Origin: Ashinkailepas kermadecensis
Taxonomy: Eukaryota; Arthropoda; Thecostraca; Neolepadidae
Direction of reading: 5' to 3'
Length of the DNA: 64,000 nt
Assembly: GCA_034440615.1 (NCBI GenBank)
Contig: JAOTOM010004034.1
Coordinates: 137,501-201,500 of the forward strand
Shown here: piece after piece, positions 1-11,399 of the stretch
Layout of the letters: each line of letters opens with the position of its first letter
Position numbering within the stretch: the first letter of the stretch is position 1
Program-made: the position numbers and the translations under genes
Notes under the pieces: generated by a model
Told to the model about the DNA's origin: nothing
Seen by the model: the letters and a program-made list of their open reading frames with translations, nothing else
Databases searched by the model: none

Positions 1-70
1 TTATGTTATGTTATGTTGCTTTATGTTGTGTCATGTTGCCTTTGTCATGTTATGTTATGTTGGGTTAGGC
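1..70. repeat. TTATG-type pentamer microsatellite
   Basis: The window opens with imperfect repeats of the pentamer TTATG, interrupted by TTGC and TTGTG variants and ending in GGGTTAGG. The same TTATG/TTAGG mixture recurs inside the inverted repeat near 34010-34070, so these pentamer arrays seem to be a general feature of this genome. Confidence 0.8.
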
Positions 71-2591
71 TTGCATATGACTGATTATTTTTTATGTCTT
101 GATATTTTATGACATTCTTGAGTCTTGACGTCATAATTCAACTTGAGCTAGCTGGGAGCTTTCAGTTGAACGTTGGTACTTAGTTTTAGTTGTGGGTGTG
201 CAGTATGAATTGATGTAGGATTATGAGCCCTTATTTTTATAATCTTAATTATGCATACAAAGTTGGTACATAAGGCATGTATGCCTTATGCATACAAAGT
301 GTATGTGGAGGCCCACAACCATTTATGCCTGTGGGCCTCAGGCTTCATTGGGGTATGTGAAGCAGATTGTCTGTTATGCCATGTACATGCACATGCTATC
401 TTATGTACCTATAATGCTTTCCTTCAGGATGGATATATTATTGTGAACCACCCAGGCATCATTATGTGGTGGTGCATTGAAATTATTTTCATGTCATTTT
501 ACTTCAAAATCATGCTTTTGAATGGGTGTGGTTTTCAATCTTATGTAAGGGCTGAATCCTGAAGCACTTTCCAGCCATGCTTACATGGAGTAATTTTGGA
601 TTGTAGCATGCCAACCCCATGAGGAACATCTCTGATTTTGTTTGTAGTGACCATGTTGAACTCTGATGCATAAGCTGTTCTCAGCAGCAACTTGTGGCTG
701 CTGAGATGCTATGTTTGGCACCCAAACTTTTTCACTTGGGATAGATATTGAGAGACCACCACCTAGACATCATGGCATGGTAAATTACAATTATTCATCC
801 TAGATTTCACTTCAAAGTGCTGCATCTGACTGCATGTTGAGTTTGCTGTATTCTTCCAATCTGTGTTCAATTTTGCTGTATGCTTACCTGGGATGTTTTT
901 GCTTTTCACATATCAAGCTCATGAGGAGCTCTCAACAACAGCTTGTGGCAGCTGACCTACATCTGAGCATACTTGGCGTCGTCGGTCGAAGCTGATAAGC
1001 TGATGAAATAACTTCAGGAGGACTGCAGTCTGCCAACGCTTCACATCGACCACCATTTCGTTAGCTTCCTAACCTTGACAAACATAATCAGTGTGGTAGG
1101 AGGCTGTCATGGTTCTGAGGAATGAGACCAATTATAGTCTCTACATATAATACACTACATCACAACGTTGCTTCTCCATTGTGCCTGATGTCGCTTGAGG
1201 TGTCTGCAAGTGCGGACGCAGGGATTCAGTCTCGAATAACACTGTCTCAGTGCATTCTCAAATTTTGTGACTAAGCTTTATGTTGGTAAAATTAAGTGTC
1301 ATGGGTTCAATGCTGCAGATGCTTCAATGTTCAATTAAATGATGTGGAAGGAGGAATTATAATGGGGGTGCTATTTCCACAGAGTCGCACCACTAATTTG
1401 AAAGAAATGCTACGTCAAGGTGGAAATGCACTTGAGCATTCTGCATGGGCACCTTTTGAACCTGGATGGGTACAAAAGGTTCTGCTTCTACCTGCTGGAA
1501 ATTTCAAGACTAGTGCACTTGAGCATCCCAGAAAGGCGCCATTTTCCAATCAAATTGGGGCACCGCATCGCCGTAGGGCAGCACCTACCTCCCCTCATCC
1601 CCTCCCCCACATCGGCCTTTGAGGGAACTTGCTCCCACAAAAGTATATTGAACTACATCCATAATTGAACTGTAGAAGCTGTATACGTTGTCACCTTGTC
1701 GCCAGACCTTGGTGGAAACGCTGCCGCTAGGTGGCAGGAGAAGCAGTCATGTACCAAAGAGGTGGCGCTGTATGACCATTTTACGTGTGGCTCTGTATCC
1801 CGTCAGTCGTCATGTAAGCGGCGCTGCGAAATCGGCATTTTGTGATCAGCTAGGTACCCATATGCGGAACATATCTCTTTGGATGTGGTCGAAGGTCCTG
1901 TCAATCAATTCTTCATTTCTCGCAGACTCCCTGAGTGAGCCCACCCAATGTGCTCTGAACTTGCACCTACTTTTAGGGCTAAGTATATTTGTATATTTGT
2001 AAGTATATTTGTATTTACGTGTGTATTTGCCATGGTTACATCTGCTCTGCCGTATAATTGTCATACTTACATCCGTGTGTACGCACATTTGCTTTCGTAT
2101 ATTTGTGTACGTATTTAATGGACGTATATTTGTACACGTACGTTTGCTTTTCGTACATTTCACTATTTACCATCGACGGACAATGGTTTGGGACCTGGTT
2201 TCAAAATCGTCCCTAAGAAACGTCAGAGTAGTTTTTCGTCATAATGTATGTGACGTTAAGTTGCGTTTATATGGTTAGTACTTTGTTTTCAAATTGGCTC
2301 ATATATGTCCAATGGTACCACTAGGTAGCCGTTTACGTTATCTATTGTTTAAGGCAAGGCGGCTCATCTACGTTCGACGGCATCGTTAGATACCCCCTAG
2401 GTCATGTTCATTCGTGGATGGCTATTTACTGATATTAGTGAGTGCACGGACGTGTCGTGTTGCTCCTGCGCTAGTGTGGTGGCATGCAGATAGTAAAATG
2501 CTAATGGGATGAAATCTGAGTGGTTGTCGCCCAAAAGCCAAGAAAGCGGGAGGGTTGTGCCCTACTTTTGGCAGAAGGCCTTAATTCGTTG
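71..2591. other. Unassigned non-coding stretch
   Basis: No gene recognised. The longest open frames are about 100 codons, with no domain, codon bias or splice structure I can support. Within it, 1985-2160 is rich in imperfect units around TATTTGTAnnTACGT, a degenerate tandem repeat that explains the open frames there. The segment 1420-1620 has short GC-rich blocks and resembles the decayed short elements seen later near 16400 and 23830, but no clear termini are visible. Confidence 0.5.
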
Positions 2592-2835
2592 CATTGCGTG
2601 TAAAGAAAATATACGACCTTCAATATACCAGGAGGTGCTGAGTTGATATCAGAAGTAACGGTAAAGGTTATATTTTATTACTCAACGTTTCGGCCAGGGG
2701 CCATCGTCAGGAGTCTCTTGACGATGGCCTCTGGCCGAAACGTTGAGTAATAAAATATAACCTTTACCGTTACTTCTGATATCAACTCAGCACCTCCTGG
2801 TATATTGAAGGTCGTATATTTTCTTTACACGCAAT
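2592..2835. repeat. Long palindrome, 118-nt arms, hammerhead-like cores at its centre
   Basis: The left arm (2592-2709) and right arm (2718-2835) are reverse complements with essentially one internal mismatch, separated by about 8 nt. Each arm read outward from the centre carries a hammerhead-ribozyme-like core. On the minus strand CTGACGA (2704-2710) is followed by a GGCC/GGCC stem with a 3-nt loop, then GAAA (2688-2691). The plus-strand copy has TTGACGA (2718-2724) and GAAA (2737-2740). CGTTGAGTAATAAAA follows on each side. Penelope-like elements are known to carry hammerhead motifs in their terminal repeats, so this is probably two such termini head to head. A related single arm lies at 4847-5005. 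Ribozyme activity is inferred only. Confidence 0.85.
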
Positions 2836-4120
2836 GTCTGAAACCCAGGAGCATATAAGAGCCATTCTTCGTTGTATTAAAAATTAATTCGTTGCCTTTG
2901 ATTATCAAAGCCGAGATCAGCACACCTCGGGCAATGTTCAAGTTCTACTGAACCTCCATACAAGGTATGAGCAGTAGCGGTAAATTTTCACTTTGGAAAT
3001 CATTTGATGCTTATATTGATTGATTTCTTCCTCATTTGGAGGATGTACATGCAATTGGTCACCGAGAGTGGGTCAACACCGGGTAGGTACTGCCTCCGCC
3101 GCCACTAGCATGGCGACGGTGCCAGTGGCCACGGTGACAGCGGGAGTAGGTGGCGGTGGCAGCCGAAAAAAACTGGGCGTCAATATTGATCCCGTTATGA
3201 CTATATGTACATCGGTATACACGACATCTGCTTTCGTCAGAATATTAAATTCGGTACGAATATGTCGTCTGATAGTTATGGCGTTTGTACATGTGTTTGT
3301 TACCTACGGGTGTCGACTTCATCTACGTCACAGAAAACGACATCGCCGAAACCCGATGCTGACTGAAGGGTTTTCATCAGCCAGGTCCAACAGAGGCACC
3401 AGAGGATTTGCCTTAAGGCCAGTTCACTAAGACGACGGTGTCCGCACATGAGGCGTCATCCAGCTCGTCTTGGAAGAAGTTCCGAACCTGCGGAGAGCTC
3501 GACATGTAAACGTGGTGCAAGTGTATGTCATTAACCGAAGCACCATTGTGACGAAATAGCATTGCAGGGCGCTGTTATGTATCATATCTCGTGATGCATT
3601 GTGCAGCATGCATGAGTGTTATTGTATATACCTTTGAGTGGGCTAGTGTCCCTCAATGCTGACTTTGCCACTCCCCCCCCCCCCCCCAAAAAAAAAAATT
3701 TGAACGTTTAACATGGGTCCTATTGAATCCCCAATCCATCCGTTTCCTCCCAATTGCCTTCAAGTATTGTGTCCCCTCCCCTCCCCAATAATTTTCCTAA
3801 ATCAGTGTCCGTGGCATCATGGCTATTCAAGACCAGTATTTGGAACACTAAATATTATGCTTTGCAGAGTAAAAAAAGATGTGTCTGCACCGTGTGCTTG
3901 TCTGTCGCTGACGTGTTCCGTGAAATTAAGTTCATTGTTTGAAGATGATTCAATACATTTTCAAAGCTGGACTGAGCATGTGTCTAATAATGCATTTTCT
4001 GGAAGATCCTGTACTTATGCTTCAAGTACTCTAAGCCTTCTACAGACCTGAGTATGAAAACATCACTGACAACCGGCAGCAGCAGAACGTAAAATATATG
4101 TTAAGTCATCCTCTCGCGGT
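2836..4120. other. Unassigned non-coding stretch with a C/A homopolymer run
   Basis: No gene recognised. The first 50 bases (about 2836-2885) match the sequence that also follows the single palindrome arm near 4960-5000, so they belong to the same repeat. A frame open over 3020-3430 has no recognisable domain. Consecutive C and A tracts lie at about 3675-3699. Confidence 0.45.
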
Positions 4121-4130
4121 TCCCGAAAGT

Positions 4131-4270
4131 AAACGACGGGCACCCACGAACTATTTGCTCAAATAGTCCGAGGAGAAAAAGAGGAAAGGGGCAGCAGCCA
4201 GGATCGAACGGCACTGGTCGAAGATCACAGGCGGCCGATGACTGGCGCATCGGCCGACCGCGACGGGCGG
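4131..4270 (-). repeat. Possible tRNA-derived SINE fragment
   Basis: On the minus strand a B-box-like block, CGTTCGATCCT (4199-4209), sits in a short stem context, preceded by a GC-rich stem region resembling D and anticodon arms. No full cloverleaf with a paired acceptor stem can be drawn, so this is not called a tRNA gene. A decayed pol III-type short interspersed element is the best guess. Confidence 0.3.
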
Positions 4271-4846
4271 GGATCGCTCTGTCCTACCCTCAGTCCGATA
4301 GGTGGTGTACAGTGTTGCACGTCAAAATCCAAAATAAGGTAGCACCACAGTGGTAAGGGGAGTCGTAGAATACGAATAGCACAGTTTGGAGAAAATCGGA
4401 GCACTGATATGTTCGAGGAGTATACATTATTCAGCTACATTCTAAAAAGTGGTGGACACCGGGCAAACTTGGCGGGAACGCACCCACAGCCACACTCCAG
4501 CCACACAACCGGACAAGGCTGATGGGCAGCCGAGTGTGGCCCCATTGTGGCCCACACACTCCAAACCGACCACCAATGCCTGTAGTGGCAGCCCAGTGTG
4601 GACCCGGCGCTGCACAGGTGTGGCCAAAGCCTATCGAGGGTGCGACCCCGCTGTGGCTTCTCTGTGGTTTGTGATCGGGCTGCCCAACTTGACTGTGATT
4701 GGCTAATGCGAACGGTATGAATATTCCGGCTTTTCTTGTGTATGCACTCTCGCTTTCGTTACGTGAACGTCCACTTGCGGAGATAGCCATCGAATTAAAT
4801 TAGCACAGTAAATATGGGCAGGAATGCACGTGCGTTTCCGTGCCAT
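4271..4846. other. Unassigned non-coding stretch
   Basis: Moderately GC-rich between 4480 and 4690, giving overlapping open frames of 60-119 codons on both strands. None shows a conserved domain or splice signals, and the frames mirror each other as expected from composition. Nothing else seen. Confidence 0.4.
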
Positions 4847-5005
4847 GGCCCCTGGCCGAAACGTTGAGTAATAAAGTATAGTCTTTATCGTTACTTTTGA
4901 TGTCAACTCAGCACCTCCTGGTATATTGAAGGTCGTATATTTTTTTACACGCAATGTCTAAAACCCAGGAGCATCTAAGAGCCATTCTTCGTTGTATTAA
5001 ACAAT
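4847..5005 (+). mobile_element. Single copy of the palindrome-arm repeat (Penelope-like terminus)
   Basis: The sequence repeats the right arm of the 2592-2835 palindrome and its downstream flank with scattered differences: a TGGCCCCTGGCC stem, GAAACGTTGAGTAATAAA, then a block ending near TTCGTTGTATTAAA. Only the 3' part of the hammerhead-like core is kept, because the CTGACGA box is missing upstream. This shows that the arm is a dispersed repeat rather than unique sequence. Confidence 0.7.
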
Positions 5006-5906
5006 ATTTCGACTATCACCAGATGAGATATGGGAAGGTATTAAGCCACCAGCTTGATGCATTAACCTTTGAAAATTATACCAATTGACTGGGGTGGAAT
5101 AAATAACGCAAAATCGAGCGGGTAATTGTGGACCCTCACTTAGCCCTTCTACTGTATTCATCTTATTCCACGTGTGTTGATTTATGTTTTTTTGGGGGGG
5201 GGGCAAAATACATGAAGGCAATGGGTCACACCAGACAACAGTAACAACCACTGTCGCGAAGCATGTATGGGTCAATTACAGTGCCTTTGCACCAGTCGCT
5301 CCATGTCCATTGGTTAGGCACGGCCGGGGTGGAGCCCTCAGTGCCATAACACATCGATAGGGCCACCCTTGTGCTCCCACGTAAGCCATCCAACTTCTGT
5401 AGCGTCTATTAAAAAATGTATTCCATCGTACTGCGACTTCGCGCACTCCAACGGTGCCATGGATGAATTGCTGGAAGGCTGGGAGACCTTGCTACGATCG
5501 GTATCGCTTGTGTTCATTCGTGAAAAGTTACACTTTTATTCCATGCGAAAGGATGTCTATTTGTGTGTTGTTCGGATGTTGAGAACAAATCACAGTAATG
5601 TGTCCGAAGTGTTTCTGAATAGCTTTGGTCTGCAATGCTTGCAAAGACTGTAGTCCTAACTTCAAACTTCCAGCTCATTTTGTCCGCATTACAGCCGAGC
5701 ATCAGCCACCGGCAGCCCACAACATGTGCAATCCATAGTCACTCAGCGTACGTCTATTCACAACAATGCGGAGCTGGTAACTCACATAAACATTCAGGTG
5801 TGCATAACAATGTTCAATCAGTATTCACCCGGCCATTTTCCAACATCGAGGTGCCGCTGGTGACATGCGGATGGTACGGAGGCAGGCTGCATACATAGAA
5901 CATGGA
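5006..5906. other. Unassigned non-coding stretch
   Basis: No recognisable gene. Open frames of up to 94 codons occur at 5369-5653 and 5635-5898 without domains. A G tract lies near 5190-5200. Nothing else can be supported. Confidence 0.4.
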
Positions 5907-6563
5907 GTGCACTGACACTGGCGGATCTAGCCCACCGGTTTGGGGGGGGGCAACTTTCGGTTTTCGGGGTCAGTCCCCTCCCCCTCCCCCTTCCCCAGTA
6001 GCGTACCTAGGAATTGCATCAGGGGAGGGGTCGAACGGATTTGGAGTGTGCCGATTCTCCCACTATTTTTCGTTCAAAACACCGGATTTCGACAACTATT
6101 TGGCAAAGGGGCCCATTTTTTAAAATAATAATGAATGACAACATAATTTCCTGTGTAGGGGCCATAGCCTACCTGCACCGTTTCTAAGTTACCGGATTTT
6201 TGTTCTTGTTTACCAAAACGTACACGTTCACGTTCAACGTTCGTGCACGTGTACACACTGGTGGATCCGATTTTGTCAACTCTTGCTGTAAGCAGAACTT
6301 GAGCAGCATGAAACCCTCGATGTGTGTCAGAATCTACTATGCTACCATATTAGCCTCCAAACAATTATAAAAAATACCTTTCAAAATGGACATTCTTTCA
6401 CTCGGACGCTATTTTTTAACCTCGGCAAAGGTTACTGCATTTTAATTTAGTTTACTTCTGTTGGTTTCGGGGAGGTCAAAAGACACTATGCCCCCCCCCC
6501 CTTTTAAGCGCTTCGGGGGGGGCATGGCCGGAATGGCCCCTCCCTGGATCCGCTAGTGTGCAC
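5907..6563. mobile_element. Short non-autonomous element with GGCGGATC-type inverted ends
   Basis: The left end GTGCACTGACACTGGCGGAT (5907-5926) and the right end GGATCCGCTAGTGTGCAC (6546-6563) are imperfect inverted repeats. The interior (about 0.65 kb) has no coding sequence and contains internal G and C tracts (about 5941-5950 and 6489-6500). Elements with related GCGGATCC ends occur at 16397-16670 and 23826-24052. Terminal inversion, small size and copy number fit a MITE-like family; superfamily not determined. Confidence 0.55.
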
Positions 6564-6574
6564 TAATGTGTATC

Positions 6575-7720
6575 TATTTCTACTGTCTGCTGCCGGTATA
6601 TAAAAGCGGGAAAACAACAAATGCATCTCGCAGGGGTAACAGTACACATTTTTTTGCAACAGCGAGTTCACTGACATTAACAACAGAAAGCACAGCAGAT
6701 AGCTCCTTCACCCTGTATATTCCAAGCCTCGTGGAGTCAAACGGCTCCTCATATAATGAATTATATGACTCAAAGAACCGCACAACCACAACAACTACAG
6801 ACTCAGTTGCAGCGAAATTTTGAATTACAGCAATTTTTGGACCCACCATCAAGAAACATTTGTCACCTTGTTTGCATGACAAAAAAAAATCACCATCATA
6901 TTTTCGGTACTCTTTTCCATGGAGTCCAATAGGCAGAGGTCCATGAGCATGCTCTTGTCCAATGACACCCCTTTTGTTTTTCTTTTAGTTACTGCGTCTG
7001 ATTCCTGCCGTTCGCAAAGGCGTCGGACCAATTATGATGTGGGATTGTTTCCATTACGGATGGATCTTTTTACTTGATTTAGGTATGATTCGAATTTGAA
7101 ATAAGAGACGTTGTCCAGTGGGCCGTATAGCTCAGCATCGTTGGCGATATGTATCATGTTGAGTACATTGTAAACTACCGACTGTTCTCCGAATGCCTGT
7201 GCGAATTCTGAAATGAATGCACGAATGAGACGTTTAACATCACTGGTGAATCTCCCTGAAATGTCCGGTCGCAACAGCACTGTCATCGCAGACGACAAGA
7301 AAAGAAATAGCTGGTACAGGTGAGGCGGCAGCTCAGCTAACACCGCAGGTCCTGTATACAGCAGAAACTGTCGAAACTCTGTAGTCTTCAAGATTTTAAA
7401 TTCCAGGAGGCTGCGCGGCTTCCGAGCAAAATCTCGTGGCATATGGCCACAAACGCAGATCAAGGTTTCTGAAATCTTCAAAACGGCAGCGTTCGTCAGG
7501 CGATCTGGACCATTCAGCATGAGGTCCAAGAGGTATTTCACTACTCCGAGGCACACCAGATGCATGTAGTCCAAGAGGGACAATTTTACCATGTCTAGGT
7601 TAAGATCCAGTAATGGTGATGTTGATCGGTCATGATGGCGATATGGATCTTCCCTATTCCGAAAGGTTGTCTGTCCGCTCTCTTGCGTCCAGGTCTGGAA
7701 ACGTCATCCTGCGACCTATA
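6575..7720 (-). pseudogene. Decayed DDE-type transposase, C-terminal half (DYMHLVCLGV family)
   Basis: Minus-strand reading shows, in order, a MTFPDLDARERTDN block near 7690, then after a frameshift FRNRE...SPLLDLNLDMVK and LLDYMHLVCLGV near 7570, then DFARKPRSLLEFK, TEFRQFLLYTGP, and YNVLNMIHIANDAELYGPLD with FESYLNQVKRSIRNGN near 7050. This block order is typical of a large transposase-derived family in invertebrates, which I would place near EnSpm/CACTA-like DDE transposases. An in-frame stop at about 7032-7034 interrupts the protein before LVRRLCERQ, and a frameshift near 6880 precedes GDKCFLMVGPKIAVIQNF and the C-terminal FVVFPLLYT. The gene is broken at three or more points and non-functional. 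The superfamily is my judgement from motif memory; a protein search would settle it. Confidence 0.7.
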
Positions 7721-8634
7721 ATGGAGAATGTTACAGAACACCGTTCACAACCATGATAGCCGGTGTGACCCTTGATGCACTTCAGAAAAGCTCGGGCAGG
7801 TGCATCGCAGCATACTTAAAAAAAAACATTAAAAAAATGCTACGCCCTCTGACACAAGTGTTGTGCACTCAGATGAAAACTTTCAAGAACTCATCAAGTA
7901 GTGGCTTAGAAGTCCCGCAAAAAATGACAATTGGAAAAACGCTTCGTGGTAAATTTTGAATAGTTGCCAAAATAAGCCAGGCTGAAGCACGATAACTTTT
8001 GAACAGAGGTACTCCATCTATGTTTAAATGAAGAGGTATGCAGGACGATATAGATTGCATGCCACGAAGTAGCTTTGTAATCGATGATGTGATACTGAAG
8101 TAGAAGTACTGTCCTGAGGCTCGAGGGCCGTTGTATTAATATCTGGAGTTCAGAGAAGGGTTTTTGGGTGCTTTGGTAAGTTCATGGCACGAAACGTATT
8201 CAAAATGGAAAGAAAAGCGAACAGAGCACAATGTGAAATCTGGAACTGTACAGCTCACTTTTTCAATTCAGTACATGAATCGCTTTCGGGGGCATCACCA
8301 CTGGCTTCACTACTATCATTGCCGCCGGTGCTACCACCATTATTATTTAGTTATTTACTTATTTCACGATACATGCCCTCCACGTACAGTGGCTGTTATG
8401 GACAGTCTGGGTATAACTCACAGATATTTACAAAGAATGGATATATTTGTGGTCAATAGTGGGAGCAGATGCGCAACAAACATTCATACACCAACATAAT
8501 ACAATACCCATATCATTATCTGCACTGCACACACCGTGCTTGCAACACGATCTATAAACGAGCAGTTTATAGAAGTGATGGGAAGGCGATGGCCTAAAAG
8601 TGGGTTCATAGTGTACACACATCCATTGTGTAAG
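7721..8634. other. Unassigned non-coding stretch
   Basis: No gene or element ends recognised. Open frames of 60-111 codons (for example 8164-8499) show no domain. The region separates the transposase relic from the poly-A tail of the minus-strand retrotransposon. Confidence 0.4.
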
Positions 8635-11155
8635 TTTTTTTTTGTGTGACTAGTGTTGTTCGCGGAGATAAGCTAGTGTATGTTTCTTGAAGTTCGACAG
8701 CCTCGATGTTTTTGTTTCAGTAGGAAGTTCGTTATAGTGGAAGACAGACGAGTAGAGAAATCTCCTGCGGTCCGCCTCTCTGTGTATGGCTGGCAGGTGC
8801 AGGTGGTCGTCTGCACGTGTATGATGGTTTCGCAGGGTAGAGTTTGCAGTGATTTGACCGGCAATGTGCGTTGGCTCACCCGTCAGAATGATCTTGTTGA
8901 GATGGCTCACCCGTCAGAATGTGATCAAAGTAAGGCTGTGAAATAGATGCAAATCAGTTGCGGTGAGTAGACCCAACTCGTTACGGACATCAGAAATATG
9001 ATCAAATTTCCGTAGATCTGACACGACTCTTGTGGCGAAGTTAACTATCTTGTCTAGTCTGTGGATATTTGCTGCCGACCCGTTACCGTAAACAGATAAG
9101 CAGTAGCGGGTATTGGATATAACTAGGCTATTGACTATAGTGAAGAGGGTACTGGTGGGCAGATGGTGACGCAGAAGGCTCAGGGCCAGAAGGAATCCAG
9201 TGCACTTGCGGACCACAACAGCTACATGTGCATCTCATGACACGTGACGATCACATGTCACCCCCAGGTTCCTACACGAATGGCTCTCATCTATCACAGC
9301 GTCCCTAAAGCACACTCGTATCGGGGTAATATTGCGAACATTTTGACGAGATCCGAACGTGAGAAGCTGAGTTCTGGTCGGATTTACCTTCAAACCGTTA
9401 TCCAGGAAGTAGTCGTAGAGTTGGTTCAGACATGACTCCATGTGACATCAGATTTTGGAGATCAGATTTGCGACGGAGATGAGGACCTGGGTGTCGTCCG
9501 CGAACTGAGTGACGTGTGTTACCGGGGCGTGCATACTGAGGTCGTCCGAAAAGATGCAATAGAGGGGCGAACCTGGTGATGAGCCTCGAAAAACACCCAT
9601 GTTGATTGGGAGGAAGAAGGAGAGATGTCTGTTTTCGCGTTGAGCTATGGTGCTAACAGTCTGCGTGTGACCTCACAGATATGCCCTAAACCAGTCAGTA
9701 TCAATTCCATGGAGTTCGAGTTTAGTGAGCAGTTTGGTGTGGTCTATTACGTCGAAGCATTTACTGAGGTCCAAAATGCAAAGGAGAGCTACTTCCGAAC
9801 GGTCCATTGCTGCTAGCATTTTGTCCGTGACTGAGATGAGAGCGGTTTCCGTAGAGTGGCGTGGTCTGAAGCCGTGCTGGGTTTGGGCCAGTAGGTGGTT
9901 TGAGTTCATTTAGTGATAGAGTTGTTTCTGCACTACCCTCTCTGTGATTTTGGCGATAACCGGAACCAATGAGATAGGCCTAAAATTTGAGGGATCCGAA
10001 GGATCTCACGATTTGTGAATGGGAGTTACTATTGACTGTTTCCAGGTGGAGGGGATATCAGCTGTAGTCAGGCATGTGTTTATAACGTCGAGCAGCACTT
10101 CTGCGATAAAAAGAACAGAAATTTGATAACCTTCATACCGATCCTGTCGGGTCCGCAAGCACCTGTACTTCTCATGTCCATGATAATTTTGGCTAGGTGT
10201 TCGAGGGATTTGGGTGATACTTTATAGGAGCTGGTAGAGACGCGCGATAGCCGGCAACTGGTAGGTGTGTGTTCAGGCATGTTTGCCTGGCGTTTGACCT
10301 CTGCTGATACTTTAGGTCCGACACTAACAAAGTATTGATTTAGCTGTTCAGGTAGGACCTGAGGTTGAACTCTGTGAGAGCTTTTTTGGGTCGATAATGT
10401 GCTTGATAGCACGCCACGCAGCTGATGGGCCTTTCTGAGCTATCGTTCCGCTAATCTCTCCCTACAGTCAGCTCTAATAGCTGAGCGAAGTTGTCTGTTA
10501 AGTACTTTGTATGTGTTTCTATCTTTCAAGTGCAAAGCTACATTTCGCTGATGCATGAGCTGTTTGGTAGCTTCGCTAACATGTGGTGCTGTTGGGTTCC
10601 GAATTTTGATGTTTCTGAGTGGCAGGTGCTCGTCGAGAATAGGTGTCAGCAATCTCAGCAGGATGTCCCATTTGTCAGTTACTGAGATGCGACCAGTGAC
10701 CTGGACCCAGTCGATCTAACCAAGGTCAAGGGTCAGTTCCGAGTTATCCACTCGTCCGAAAGAACGTGACTTTATCACGGTGTTAACTGAGGCAAGCCTG
10801 TTTACTTTAATCGAACATATGGTACATTTGTGAGGACTATAGTGGCAGAAACTCACTCTGGTTCTGCCGACAGAGATGGGCGAGCTTGTTATGCTGACAT
10901 CCAATGAAGAGCCTGTGACGAATGTAGGGCGCTTCACTGTCATGGTAAGTGAATATTTGCTTATGAACTCAAGCAGGTGTGTTTTGCAGGGGCTATTAGC
11001 CGTGTGGAGGAGGTTGCAATTTAAATCACCTGCGAGGTAGAAAGTGCCGGTAAAGTTCAGTGTCGCCAATTGAACCTGTCTTTCGAGCTCAACGAAGTCG
11101 TCATTTAAGGCAGGAAGTGTTACGAGGAGGCCGATAGATCGCCGCCAGCATGAAA
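8635..11155 (-). mobile_element. Non-LTR retrotransposon (LINE), 5'-truncated, broken frames
   Basis: Read on the minus strand, the parts of a LINE polyprotein appear in order. An apurinic-type endonuclease C-terminal part lies at about 11150-10716 (FYLAGDLNCNLL, LLEFISKYSLTMTVKRPTF, SSLDVSITSSP). A linker and the RT entry motif TGACGPDRIGMKVIK lie near 10130. The RT core follows (QTQHGFRPRHSTETALI, LDLSKCFDVIDHTKLL at 9909-9673), then the catalytic FADDTQV near 9500 and NGLKVNPTRTQLLTFG near 9400. The C-terminal region runs from 9216 to 8650 and ends in LAYLREQH. A nine-base T run at 8635-8643 (A tail on the minus strand) marks the 3' end about ten bases after the stop. Stops and frameshifts separate the blocks, so it is inactive. 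A jockey/CR1-type clade is likely but not proven. Confidence 0.85.
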
Positions 11156-11195
11156 TGTTTTCCGCTTTTCCCTTTGACTTTGGCCCAGAGAGATT

Positions 11196-11199
11196 CTAT

Positions 11200-11271
<72 letters not shown>

Positions 11272-11280
11272 CATATATAT
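11196..11280. repeat. CA/TA microsatellite
   Basis: A short CACACA run grades into about 30 TA dinucleotides, ending in TATTATACATATATAT. It abuts the left terminal repeat of the Penelope-like element; a second TA array lies just outside the right end, so the element probably inserted into a TA array. Confidence 0.95.
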
Positions 11281-11399
11281 TGCTGGTTGAAGGTCACTGC
11301 GGCTTTGCTGTGTATTAGTTTCTTTGTTATGGCTTCGATTCTTCTTATTATGGATTCTTATTATTATGCAGGTAGTGCTGCAGGCACCTGGCGTAGAGA

